Positions 1 to 10,923 of a DNA stretch of 64,000 nucleotides are shown here, piece by piece (the first letter of the stretch is position 1; each line of letters begins with the position of its first letter). The notes under the pieces are model-generated. The model was not told where the DNA came from, ran no database searches, and saw only the letters and a program-made list of their open reading frames with translations. This DNA is from Lasiosphaeria ovina (lineage: Eukaryota > Ascomycota > Sordariomycetes > Sordariales > Lasiosphaeriaceae). The translations under genes were made by a program, and so were the position numbers. The stretch lies in contig JAULSN010000011.1 in NCBI GenBank assembly GCA_033439765.1, positions 310,001 to 374,000 on the forward strand, given 5' to 3'.

Positions 1-1380
1 GTTGTATGTGGTAACTTCGAAACCACAGGCTGGAATGGTCAGGACGTATATGCCGCAGTTACGAATAGCGTTTCTGTCAAAACCTTCATGACGATCACAG
101 CAGTCCGGAACTCTGAATACAGGCAGTACGACTTCGACACAGTATTCCTTAATGCCCTCGTGCCTCCCGGGCACCTATACTATGTGCAACAACCATCTGG
201 CCTAGAGAGAGGAAAAGGCAAATGCTGGCTCTTGAAGAAAGCTCTCTACGGCCTACGAAGAAGCCCTCTCTACTGGTATTTGACGATCATACTAATTATG
301 AAGTCTTTAGGCTTCATTCCTTTCGATGCCGACACATGCCTCTTCAGGCATGAATCCAACGGGTCGATGATTCTACTATATGTAGATGACCTCCTTATCT
401 CGGCACCTACTCTTGAAATCATCAATAACGTCGCTAAGGAGCTTTAGAAGTACTATAAAATGAAGGAGCTCGGCGATGTGAAGAGGTTCCTCGGCTTTGA
501 TGTCGTTAGGGATAGGGAAAATAGGACGGTCTTTCTTACTTAGGAAGCGTATACCAAGTCGATACTGAAGAAGTATGACTACGAGAACGTCAACCCCGCC
601 AAAACGCCGTGGCCCTCGAGGTTTGAGCTACCAAAGAAGGAATCGTTAGACTGGGTAGTTGATTAGGATGAACAAAAGACCTATATAAAGAAGACGGGCG
701 CCCTGAATTACCTCTCAACTGGAACACGACCTGACATCATATACACGGTCTCACGACTTTGTGAAGCCAACGGAGGGCCTACGCAGAAGCATCTTGAGCT
801 TTTGAAACACCTTTTTCGCTACCTCAAGGGCACCAAGTCTTTGGGCTTAGTCTTCGGCGGAAGAGATGCAACTATTCAGGACCTAGGCTTACTCACGTAT
901 GCAGATGCTTCACTCGTAGATGACCTGCATACCCGGTATTCAACAGGCGCACATATGGTCTTTCTCGCAGGTGGCCCTATATACTGGAAGTCAAAGAAGC
1001 AGACCTATGTTGCATTGAGCACCATAGAGGCGATATTCACGAACCTTACGCCTGCAGGTCGCTCGGCTATATGGATCAACAACCTTTATGACGAATACGG
1101 AGTTAAGCAGGGCACGCCACTGGTGTTGTTTACTGACAGCGAGAATGCCCTCGCAACGGTCCTCAACCCTATAAACAAGGCACGCACGAGATGCATAGAC
1201 ATTCGGTACAAATAGATCATTGACGAAGTAGTCAACAAGAAGGAAATCACCCTCATTCACGTATCGGGAAAGGAGATGCCGGCGGACGGACTCACCAAGC
1301 CATTAGCACTGGATTTACATATTAAATTCGTCAAAATGCTGGGAATGCAGTCCATGAAGGTCCCCTGGTATAAGGACTGA
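1..1380 (+). mobile_element. Ty1/copia retrotransposon relic: reverse transcriptase and RNase H
   Basis: One frame runs from base 1 to the TGA at 1378-1380 and is broken only by four TAG codons (445, 541, 664, 1213); no frameshift is seen. The reading carries copia-type reverse transcriptase signatures (KALYGLRRSPLYW at about 238-276 and the polymerase box YVDDLLI at about 379-399). RNase H follows (YADASLVDD, KSKKQTYVALST, FTDSENAL), then the family C-terminal motif MPADGLTKPL near 1276. Gag, protease, integrase and the 5' LTR lie beyond the left edge. The element is not functional, because reverse transcriptase and RNase H are cut by stops. Each stop can come from one C-to-T or G-to-A change in a CpA/TpG context, as expected of repeat-induced point mutation. 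The Ty1/copia class is certain; the family within it is not. Confidence 0.93.
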
Positions 1381-2987
1381 CTGAACGGAGGATATTTATA
1401 TACTAGATAGATTACACACTTTTGACCACACTTGGCGCCTGGTTTGTTTACTTTCTGGGAATAGCCTCATATTGGGTGTGGCCGAAGGGGGTGTGTAGCG
1501 GGGACTAGCCCTGGCTTAGCTGAGCAGTGCATGGGCCAGTTGCCCGCACTAGGGTTTTCGCCCACACATTTGGTAGGGAGCTTTGCCCCTCCTTGTCTTA
1601 GCTAGCCAATGCACCTTTTCTACACATTGTCTACCCAACAGATGACCTTGCCAAGCGCGGCCCTCTGTTTATCAAGGAAGTCTCCCAGGTTTTAATTCGT
1701 AGTATACTGCATAGTATCCTGGCACTAAAACTGGGACGGTATTTGATGTACTAGCACTTGATATGGCATAGTACATAGCATCCTGGCATTTAAAATATAC
1801 CAGTACATAATAGCTAGTCCCAAATCAGGTTACGGCCCACATTACCTTACCATCTTACAAAGCCGTTAAGTTTGCGTAGATCTCTCATAGGACAAGTTTA
1901 GGGCCTTCCTCCCTTATAAGGCGAAAACGGGGCTAGATGATAACGAGGGTGCCAGAAACGGGACCTCCCAATACGAACTAAACGAATTCTCCACCCATAA
2001 CAGGGGCCGAGTAATGGGCTCGGTAGCTAGCATATTCGTTCTCTGTTTAAGGGGCTTCTTGGTGTCAGAAGAGGTTAAGCCTGTGCAGCGCTCGCGTACG
2101 GGATCACGCTAGCTCAGGGAAGAATCAGGGAAAACTCAGGATAAATCAGCCACAGCTCACCCCAGCTCAGTAATACAAACGAAAAAGGAAATTTCATGTG
2201 CCCAGATTCGTCGCAGATAACCAGGCTGTTTCATAGTCCAGATAAAGCTGTCCCCCAGAAGACTGGCGGAAGGCAACGGCCCGCAGGAATGGCATAAGCG
2301 TGACAAGGGCCGGGATTTGCATATACCATTTTGGGGTTGAGCAAGGTGTTTCGACAAGGTTATCTCCTAATAATCTATGAATTGTTAATAATGACTCGCG
2401 GGTGATTGAAAATGTGCCCTGCGTCACAGGTTTTCCCAGGTCGTCGATGTCCACGACAGAGGTGAGGGCGTCACGACGAGGCTCTCGCGCAGGAAACTAA
2501 ATTTGGACGACGGGTCGGACGCCAAGCCCGACGTCTGCGAGTGTCTTGGGGACGCTCATTTGACAGCAAATAGTGTAGATAACAAGGGAGGCCCGAGAAC
2601 AGACCAGGGTTCGATTTATCGATCGGTGCCGAACGCCGATTGCTCCAATCCGATTCAGAAGCGAGCGATGCCAAGACGGCGGGGCTGAAGCGATATTGGG
2701 TGGCTAGACCACATTCATGCTGCCAAGATATTCTGTCAACAAATACGGAATCGTAGTGCGGAATGATTGACCGCAGATGCGGCTCTGCGTCTCCGGGTGA
2801 GGCGCTCTGGGCAGAAAGCTGCGATGCCCGTCTCTTTGGGACGGGGGTTGCTTGGCGTGGCGCAGGGGCAGCAAGATTGACGATAAAAGCCTTGGCACCC
2901 ACTCCATTGCCCCTTTCCACTATCCATACGACCTCTCATCATCTTGTCAACTCGGAACTCGGAATCCCTTTTGTCTGCGTTCTCAAA
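1381..2987. other. Retroelement 3' flank and upstream region of the next gene
   Basis: No supported gene. The first few hundred bases after the copia stop probably hold the polypurine tract (GGAGGATATTTA near 1387) and a decayed 3' LTR, but I could not find a matching 5' copy or clear LTR ends. Two imperfect copies of a CATAGYATCCTGGCAYTWAAA unit lie near 1710 and 1776. From about 2450 the DNA becomes GC-richer with long overlapping open frames on both strands, none resembling a protein. The last 100 bases are pyrimidine-rich promoter-like sequence of the gene at 2988. Confidence 0.5.
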
Positions 2988-3757
2988 ATGCGCTGCAGCT
3001 ACGCCGTCTCGGCTGCCTTCGTTGGGCTCTTTGTTCAAGGCTCTGTGCGTACACAGGGTATCACGTTCCTACCTTCCAGCCGAGGTGTACTAACTCAGCT
3101 ATCTTCCAGACAGCAGCGTCCTGCACGCCCGACAATGCCACGCCGGTAGAGCAATACATCAGTAGCGGTTCTGGAGGAGGTGGCGGCGGCGGTGGTCCGG
3201 ATCCCGGCGTCTTCCTCTCCTACGACATCTTCCAAATCGTCAGCAATGCCGTCAAGAAGCGAATGACTCCCAACGCCCAGCTCGCCAACATCGCCTACAT
3301 TGTGCGTCCCCGAGTGTCGCCCTCACTCTCATGCACAGCGACCGAGATGTGCTTCTCCGTCTCCAAGGCACCCTTTTGCCTCGACATCACGACCGGCGCC
3401 TTCCGCGACGGCGCCGGCACCACGGGCAACGCCCTCAGCGGCGACTACACGCTGTCTGACGGCCGGAAGGGCAACCTGTACAATGGGCCATACCCGCTCC
3501 CGTCCGGTATGGAGACAGCCGCTGCCACGACAACACCGGCCGCGACAAATGGAGGACCGACGTCCAGCCCAGGGACAGGTAGTGCGGCAGCCAACCCAGG
3601 GTCCGGCACTACACCAGCCGCCCAAGGATCGCCGACAGCAACCGGTGGAGGGGGCCCTGCTCCAACGACAACCAACGGAGCGGTAAACGGGCTCAAGGCA
3701 CAGGGTGGCGCGGCTGTAGCAGGCGTTGTCGCTCTCGTCGGCGCTGTTTTGCTCTGA
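2988..3757 (+). CDS. Secreted GPI-anchored cysteine-containing protein
   Basis: Two exons, 2988-3044 and 3110-3757, give 234 residues. The intron has a GTGCGT donor, a TACTAAC branch point and a TTCCAG acceptor. Exon 1 encodes a signal peptide (MRCSYAVSAAFVGLFVQGS). The mature part begins TAASCTPDN, has an eight-glycine run, then a folded region of about 90 residues with cysteines (SCTAT, EMCFSV, PFCLD). A threonine/serine/proline/glycine-rich stalk follows from about residue 150, and the C-terminus is hydrophobic (VAGVVALVGAVLL), typical of a GPI-attachment signal. It is probably a cell-wall or plasma-membrane surface protein. The same layout (signal peptide, cysteine domain, Ser/Thr-rich stalk, hydrophobic tail) is common in fungi, and no enzymatic motif is seen. 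Confidence 0.82.
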
Positions 3758-4041
3758 GATGTGAGATTGTGTGGCTGCGAGTGCATCAAGACAGCTGCAT
3801 CGGGGCCATCAGCATGTAATCAAGAACCGCTAGAGTGAAATACACAAACCAAGCATGGCTTGCGAGTTGCAATTGCACGAGTGCCAGCGTCTCCGTTTAT
3901 TGTCTTCTGTCGTTTGCAATCCACCCCCCTCCACCCTCCCCCCTCAACCTGCTGTGACAGTGACACTCCCACGCCCTGACTCCCCCACCTCCACATAGGT
4001 CACAGTCTAGAACGAGGAGCAGGCGCCCTCATCTCATTTGC
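3758..4041. other. Convergent intergenic region
   Basis: This is the 3' region between two converging genes. It contains a C-rich tract near 3922-3950 and no open frame worth calling. Confidence 0.6.
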
Positions 4042-4443
4042 TCAGAGATTCCCACACCACGAGGCCGCGGCGCCGTCAAAGCCATACGTCTTCTTCCACG
4101 CGGGCTCATACCACCACCCGCCGCCAATTATGCCGTCAGCAGCAGCCTCACCGCCGCGGCACCGCGCGTCGATCGCCTTCTGCACCGCCATGAGCTCGCC
4201 GAAGGAGCACGGGTTAGCGCCGCTCCCCGCGTAGTTACACGCGTACGCGCGCGTCCCCCCCACCCTCCACGATACCTTCGCTGCGGCCGAAATCGGTCCA
4301 TTGTCGGCGCAGAAGGCGCCCAGCTGTCGCGCGGCCTCGTCGGCCTCGCTCGTGTTGACGGGGCGCGTGCATCCGATTCGCGGCGTTGCGGCGGCGGGGC
4401 GAAGGAGGAGGGCGAGGGAGAGGAGGACGACATGGCGCGGCAT
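4042..4443 (-). CDS. Small secreted cysteine-rich protein
   Basis: A single exon of 133 residues beginning with a signal peptide (MPRHVVLLSLALLLRPAAA, cleavage likely before TPRIGC). The mature protein of about 114 residues has six cysteines (IGC, AFC, YAC, NPC, ARC, SWC), compatible with three disulfides, and a glycine/tryptophan-rich stretch GGGWWYEP near residue 105. Small size, secretion signal and an even number of cysteines fit an apoplastic effector-like or cell-surface protein. I do not recognise a named family. The start is the first ATG of the frame and gives the signal peptide directly. Confidence 0.72.
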   Translation of the reverse strand: MPRHVVLLSLALLLRPAAATPRIGCTRPVNTSEADEAARQLGAFCADNGPISAAAKVSWRVGGTRAYACNYAGSGANPCSFGELMAVQKAIDARCRGGEAAADGIIGGGWWYEPAWKKTYGFDGAAASWCGNL

Positions 4444-5247
4444 GGTAGTCGCTGGTATGGGCGGGTGAGGAGGGTTTTCTCGAGGCTTGGGGCGAGTTCT
4501 GAGCTTGGGATTGCGTGTTTGTATCGTCGGCTGTTGAAAAAGCTTGGTGCCTCCTCGTCGGAGGTTGGGTGTCGGGCAGGTTTTGTTCGTTTCTGTCGGG
4601 TGGGCGTGGTCTTGAGTGTGCGTCGTCTGACCGGTCAGGTAAGTTCAAGGCGAAGGACTGTCCTCGCACCGTGTTCAACTTCAGGTGTTCCAGCACTTGC
4701 TGGGGCAAGAACCCGCCAGAAGCGGGCAGGAGCTAACCAGGCTGTTACTCAATTGTGTACAGGCAACTGCCCGTGTACATACAACATGTAGTACAAGGAC
4801 CGAACTCGAGTGAGGAAGGAACGTCCCAGTCGACACATGCAACCCACCAACATTTCTTTCCTAGAGGAAAATGGGGTTTCCATTTTTCCCTTTCCTTTCC
4901 CACACAGCTTTTGCCACACACCCCCGGAGCACATCTGAACCCAAAGATTTGAGACGCTGCAAAGGTTGCCAATTCGATAGCAAGTCAAGCACCGGCGTTT
5001 TCATCCGGTCAAACGTTGCACGCTTCCCGCCACCGCCGCAGGTGTCTTACACAGTGTCGTATCGCCCACTGCTCTCCGTGGGCATGTTCTCGACCCGTCT
5101 TTCGGTAGGCTGCAGTGGGTAGCACGCCATGGCTCGTTCGCGTCGCGGGAGGAATGGCCTCCCAAACTCAAATACTACCCAGGAAACATCCACAGCCCCC
5201 CAAAACAAAGGCTATAAAATAATATTCGTCATCATGGTGTCAGCCTG
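4444..5247. other. Intergenic region
   Basis: Upstream region of the small secreted protein (read leftwards) and 3' region of the zinc-finger-like gene. The overlapping open frames on both strands have no recognisable protein content. Confidence 0.55.
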
Positions 5248-8200
5248 TTATATCCATCTTAACCAGTCATTCTCTGCCTCCTTCTCTAGTGAGCAAACGC
5301 AAAAGTCGCCGTTGCAGATACTGCAAATCAGACCACTCGTATACCCTGAATCCGTTTCCGTACTGTCGCTTGTTGTGATTCGGAGTTCGGGGAACGACAT
5401 CGCGACGGTGTCTTCTTCCAGAGATGGCGGCGCGCCGTACAGGGCATCGAGAAAGTCCAGCGACAACGGCATCGGCATGGCACCCTCACCTGTGGCAGAC
5501 AACTCCGCATTGTTATCCATCGCTCCTGCAGTCAGCTGTGGAACGGCGACATCCCCAGCAACAGGAGCAACGTCATTGCCTAGTTCGCTTTCTAGTCCAT
5601 CTCTGCTGGACAGATGTTGCTGTATCTGTTCTGGACCATCCCGGGCCGCGTCTTGCCTTGTTTCCCTGTACTGGGTGAAGGCTGTAGCAACGCAATCTTG
5701 AATTATGCCCGGAAGACTGTTGAGCAGGTGCTCCTCGATCCGCTGCATGTCGAGGCGCGCCATCTCGAGAATTGTGTCGTGGACCAGGAGCGGTACTTGT
5801 CGGCGTACAAAGCCCTCGCACTCTTGGAAGCTATGCGACTTGGGGGATATGCTGCCGGTAGTCTCAACGGGCTCGAAATCTGCGATAATTCATCAGCGTT
5901 GTCCGGTTATTGAGCAGACAATTTCTGACAAATAGGAGCAGTTCCTACATGGGGACGGGATGGCCTCGTTAGGAAACAACAGGACATAGACGTTGCACCA
6001 TTTGTCCTCCTCCGTCTGGGCGCGCGACATCCTCTTTTTGGACCGCAATTGAGTCTCTTGCTCATTGGTCATGCCCTCGGGCAGGCAGTCTTGCGCCTGG
6101 CATATAGCGGCCGCTTCGACATTGAGGTGGTTGTCGCGGGCTGTCTTGGTCTTGAAAACGGCCTTGCATCTCGGACAGTAAATTGGCAGGTGACAGCGGT
6201 AGAGGTGTTCCCTGAAACGGCAGCACCTGTTAGTACGGGGCTACACAAAAGGGTCGTTGGTCCACATCGCACTTCACTCTATGAACGGATCCCCAGCTGG
6301 ACGCTGCACATGACCTGTGGGCTGCCAGAGAATAAGTGACCTGGTCGTGCTTGCGAAAGGGACAAGCAAGTTTTTTGCCCCGGGGAAGCAGTAGCCTGGA
6401 CACTGGCGCTCTTGATGGCGCTCGTGTCGGTCTCTCGCCGTCACTATCTTCATCGCTCGGAAGATCACCGCCACTTCTTCTTCTCTTCGTCTCAGTGCGA
6501 ATATCCGAATTATGCTGGAAAGGGCCGGTGGTGACAGAGCCTTCTTGGATACGTCCAGCTTGGTCGCGTCTTTCTCGGTTGGCTAGTTCATCGCCAGCGG
6601 GCTGCTCGTGAAACGGCATTTTCCATCCTTGATTCCATCTCACCCAGAACTCGTCCATGACGCGATCGATCGTGGCCTGCAGAGCGCTTCCCAGCACTCT
6701 CGTGGCTAGCCCGCCCCCGCTGCCTTCCATTGGATCATCGTCGGCCGAAGGGAGCCCTCCAACAGACATCCCCACACTGTCCACAGATATGTGGTCGCTC
6801 TCAGATTTATCGTCCGGCTCCTCCTCGCGACCCTGTTCAGCTGCAAGGTCCTGGCTGAGCCGTTGGGTTGAGCTGGCGTCCATCTCAACTGTATTTTCTC
6901 TAACTGGCAAGTGGATAGTTTCTGGGCCGCGAGAAACAGGAGAAGTGGCATGATCCATGCCAGCATTTTCGGTTTCCCTTGCAGGTAGGCTCCCTTCATG
7001 CGCCACCTTTGCCGTTGCCGAAGTACCAATCGGAGGAAGTGGTTTTGCAAGATAATACTCTTTCAGTCCTTGGGACGGTTTCATGTCATCACCGGTCCGC
7101 CTTGCAAGCTGTATCACCAATTCCTTTTTTAGACTCGGACTGACATTGGCCCTCGCCGGAAAGAAATTCGAAAGCGAAAAGGCAAGTCGAGCCAGGCGTA
7201 TTCCATCTTCCCAAGTTCCGCAAAAGCGCTCCAAGGAGTCCTGCAGCTTCCCAGGTTTGCCGTAGTTAGATTCCCAGACGCAACACCGTCCCGTTGCCGA
7301 CTCGTCCCATGAGTAGCTGGCGATGTCTTTGCCGCTGGTGAACCCGCTCCACGCCTCTCGAACATGAACCTGCTGCAGGAGACCGAGGATTACCAGCGAA
7401 TGGTTCCAGTTCTCCGACAGGAGTGGCGTAACCAGTCTGTGGCCGTTCACGTGGTTCTTGTAGCCTTCACTGGAGTCGTGAAGGGAACCACAGAATCCGC
7501 AGGCCCAATATTTTCTGCTCCCCATGTATTTGATCTCGAGGCTTGAGTGGGAGCGCACTGTGCAGGTATGTGCCGTGCAATGGTGCTCGTTGAACTCATC
7601 GTCTTCCCAGAATACCTTGCAGCAGCCCGGTTCCGGACACATGGGCGGTTCCGACCAGGAGCTGCACTCGTTCTCAGCGTGCGGTTCGCTGCAGCCCGGG
7701 CAGAACGAATAAAGAGGGCCGCGAGGCGAATATTCTGTCCCATCTAGTCGCACAGGCGTCTCAACGACAGCAACATCACAAGCGGCATTCCAGCCCAGGG
7801 TGCCATCGACCTGAATCCCGGGCTCGGCGGACTTGCGAACTTCGGTCCGCTTGCGGTTCCGGCGTGCGTCTGCGGAGAAGATAGAAGAGGCGTTGGACAT
7901 CCTGGAACTGGTCCGTGATAGGAAGCTGCTCACTTTCGAACTCCTGGACATGATCGACAGCCCGCTGGAAACACGTGAGCTCGCGAACGAGTAGATGCTG
8001 CCATTGTCAGATCGCGGGCCGGGGGCTTTGGCGGCGATGTGACCTGACGCGAGTGCCTCACGCTGCAGGTCATCGCGAGCTTTCCGCAAGACACCGCCGG
8101 GAGAATGGGGGCCGGCTGACGCTGGTGCTGATGCTGACGCCGAGCTCGGGCCATAATAGGGAGCTGAGTAGTGGCCCGTGGCGGTGGAGCTCAAATCATC

Positions 8201-8428
8201 TTGGTTGAATTGCTGCCAAGACTCCGCGTACGGGGTGTCGAATGAGCCCTGCCAGGGGTCATGTTGTTCGAATGCGTCGTCAGGATAGCTTGGAGTGTGA
8301 TGGTAGTTGGTGGTATTGGGGTCGGGGGCATAGTCAAATTGGCTGGCGGGGTCATCCCAGCGAGGCGGCCCGGTCTCGCTGTCGTCAGGGAGCCCCGCAA
8401 CGCCTGGACCTAGATTGGGTCCGTCCAT
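5248..8428 (-). CDS. Large zinc-finger-like protein (CPFxK/GW-SVHRVK fungal family), copy 1
   Basis: Three exons, 8428-6273, 6211-5949 and 5879-5248, give 1016 residues. Both introns (61 and 69 nt) have GT/AG ends, the first with an ACTAAC branch, and both joins restore motifs shared with the gene at 31709-34378. The N-terminal third is serine-rich and disordered. Two finger-like segments follow: CPEPGCCKVFWEDDEFNEHHC and a classic C-X2-C-X12-H-X3-H finger (CGFCGSLHDSSEGYKNHVNGH, about residues 320-342). The family block starts at ACPFRK (about residue 690) and continues SWGSVHRVK/EHLYRCH, then CPRCKAVFKTKTARDNH. A C-terminal CSICNGDFCVC motif lies near residue 1000. A nuclear or nucleic-acid-binding role is plausible from the fingers, but function is unknown. 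Confidence 0.85.
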
Positions 8429-9678
8429 ATTAACCCCTCGTACAGTACGAAAGGCGTAGGAGCAAGATAAAGATGCTGCTTGAATGAGTCGTGTCTGGTT
8501 CCAGTAGTGGAAACCGAAACTGCGCGAGTAATACCTAATTACTTTGTAGGACGGGAAGTCAATGGCATGCGGCGATTTGGTGGGACCGCGAGGTTATCGC
8601 GGGCCCTGAAACGCGCAATTGCGCAGGAAAGAGATTGCAGCGCCCCTTGTGGTTAAACCAATCAGACGTAAATAAAAGGCAGCAAGGCTCGGGCTGCCTC
8701 CCAATTAGGTCTGTCTGCTCACCGCATGTCACGGGATAGGTAGCCATGGCTGAACACTGCGAGAGAGAACTCGCTAGAGTCACGTCCGAATTACTCAGAG
8801 TCCCAGATTGGTGCGGAAGACTCTTGATTGATGTTGCCGACCAGAAATTAGGCTTGAGCCGGAGGCCACAGTTTGCCTGGTGGTTAGGGGTTATGGTATT
8901 CAAGCAACGTCAGGGGCGTTTCGCCCCTTCTGCATTTTAACCAAATTAATACCATGGCTGCAGCTGACGACAGGAACGTGCGACACGCATGTACCATCAT
9001 GCCTATATATGGAGTATCTTCTCTCTTGATATAATTATAGTTCCAGGGCATGAAACAGAGGCCCAAAGAAAGAGTACGGACTCGACAACATTTGTTTGCT
9101 CCGTGCTTGGAAACCAACACGTAGTTCTAGTCTGAATGCTGTATGCGTAGTGATAGGTAGAACCGAGGGACGCCTCAGAAATTTCGCAGCCTCTTCGTCC
9201 GGTCAGAGTTACAGCTCGGAAACGGAGAACGCGGATGACAAGGCGTATTATATACGCGTTGCCCTCGTGATTTGGGATCCGCCACCCTGGTCAATACTCT
9301 GTACGTCAATTCCAAATCTGTGGTGGGCATGTAGGTGGCAAAGAGACGTTCGTCTTGCAGGGCACGGTCGCGATTCGCTGAGAACAAAGTCGGATCCAGC
9401 TGTCGACGCGTATTTGGCCAGGGTTACGATTCGAGATCGGCGCCATCTCATTCTCTGACCAACACCAGAATTCTGCATGACAATGTGGGGAGAAGAACAT
9501 AGCGCATCGGCGCGGGTTCCTGTACAGCTCGGAGGGGAATAAAAGGCGTCTCGTGCCTCCTCTTCCCCTCACCGAAGTGGCAGGAAATCTCGCCAAGGAA
9601 GCAAACATCTCAACAACCTGCGAGATTTGCTCAAGATAGCGGGATATCCCGTCAGACAGTTACTCCCAGCAACAGACC
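8429..9678. other. Divergent intergenic/promoter region
   Basis: Shared upstream region of the zinc-finger-like gene (leftward) and the NmrA-like gene (rightward), 1.25 kb. I see no supported gene. Open frames near 8559-8903 and 9096-9608 are short, overlap on opposite strands and lack domain signatures. CAATT/CCAAT-like and AATAAAAGG (near 9538) elements lie just upstream of the rightward gene. Confidence 0.55.
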
Positions 9679-10626
9679 ATGCCTAATTCCTCCAAAATGG
9701 TCCAGCAGAGAAACGTCCTCGTCACCGGCGCAACCGGCAACCAAGGCCAGGGCGTCGTCCGGCGATGCCTCGAAGCCGGCCACCAAGTGTGGGCTCTGTC
9801 GCGGGACCCGTCGTCGGCGTCCGCGCATGCCCTCGCGCAGCTCGGCGCGAAGCTCGTGCGAGGCGAATTTGACGACGCCGCGTCACTGCAGGCGGCCTTC
9901 ACCCACAACCCCTCAATCGACGCCGTGTTCCACGTGCAGCCGCAGACAGGGAACCTCGCCAAAGACACGACGCGCGCGCGCAACGTCATATCAGCGGCCC
10001 GCTCCTCCGCCAGCGTGACGCTGATGGTTGCGTCGACGTCGCTGAAAGTCGGACAGCACGAGACGTTCCCCGGCTGGGGCCCGGACTACCCGACGTACGT
10101 CAGCTGGCTGGCGCGGCACAGCGTCGAGGAGCTCGTGCGCGGCGCCGGGTTCGCGCAGTGGGCGATGGTAAGGCCGGCGCATTTTCTGCAGCTGCTCACC
10201 AAGCCCGGCAGCCAGTTCTTCTTCCCCGGGGTGTGGGAGGACGACAGGACGCTGCGCGTGGCGTGGAAGCCGGACACCAAGCTGGGGTGGATCGACGGGG
10301 CGGACGTGGGGGTTGTTGTTGCGGCGGTGCTGGGCGAGCCGGGCAGGTATGCTGGGAGGGAGATCGATTTGGGGGTTGAGGCGTTGACGATCGGCGAGGT
10401 GGCGGATAAGCTGAGTGGTGCCCTTGGCGGTGCAGAGGTCAAGGTGCACTACTACTCGGACGAGGAGCTGGCGCAGGGGAAGGCGAAGCAGGACTACCGC
10501 GTGCTGGCGGCGATGCACTGGGGCAACGCGGTGGAGACGGCGAGTTCTGCGGCGGCGGCTGAGGAGTTTGCTGGGCTGACGTCTGTCAGTGAGTTTTTGG
10601 CACGGAACAGGGATAATCTGCTTTGA
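9679..10626 (+). CDS. NmrA-like NAD(P)-binding oxidoreductase/regulator
   Basis: Single exon, 315 residues. A Rossmann NAD(P)-binding motif GATGNQGQG lies at about residues 17-25, followed by the RDP segment of the atypical short-chain dehydrogenase family and HVQPQTG and STSLKVG segments. The active-site Y-x3-K of true reductases is not apparent at the expected place. The length fits NmrA/HSCARG proteins, which act as NADP-dependent redox sensors, transcriptional regulators or isoflavone-reductase-like enzymes. A second ATG at codon 7 (MVQQRNVLVTGATG) is an equally good start and would sit nearer the Rossmann fold. A second NmrA-like gene lies at 15196-16140 on the opposite strand, but the two are not close in sequence. 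Confidence 0.88.
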   Translation: MPNSSKMVQQRNVLVTGATGNQGQGVVRRCLEAGHQVWALSRDPSSASAHALAQLGAKLVRGEFDDAASLQAAFTHNPSIDAVFHVQPQTGNLAKDTTRARNVISAARSSASVTLMVASTSLKVGQHETFPGWGPDYPTYVSWLARHSVEELVRGAGFAQWAMVRPAHFLQLLTKPGSQFFFPGVWEDDRTLRVAWKPDTKLGWIDGADVGVVVAAVLGEPGRYAGREIDLGVEALTIGEVADKLSGALGGAEVKVHYYSDEELAQGKAKQDYRVLAAMHWGNAVETASSAAAAEEFAGLTSVSEFLARNRDNLL

Positions 10627-10923
10627 GAGGCACGAGTCATTGATAAGAAAGCAAGTTAAGATATTGGTGAGGTGGTTTATCTAATAATATATGAAGGGCA
10701 TGGGTATATAACAACAAAGTCAAGGGCAAAACAAACTCCAGCCAGCCAGCCAGCCAGACACAGATCGGCAGCCCCCTTACACGCCTAAGAATTTATATTG
10801 CAGGCCTTCGTGATAGCTCTACACGCCTAGTCAAGGCCTTTCAGATAGCCCTGCACGCCTAATCGATTCTGTTGTAGGCCTTGGCGCTGGCCGTGTAGGC
10901 CTAATCAATTCTCCTGCACGCCC
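10627..10923. repeat. Convergent 3' region with degenerate tandem repeat
   Basis: Between about 10780 and 10923 there are roughly four imperfect copies, about 35-45 bases apart, of a unit built on CACGCCTA...TTGTAGGCCTT with inverted pairs (AGGCCTT against CACGCCT). They end at the stop codon of the leftward gene. A (CCAG)n microsatellite lies at 10738-10756. The function is unknown; it could act as a convergent terminator or be a replication-slippage product. Confidence 0.55.
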
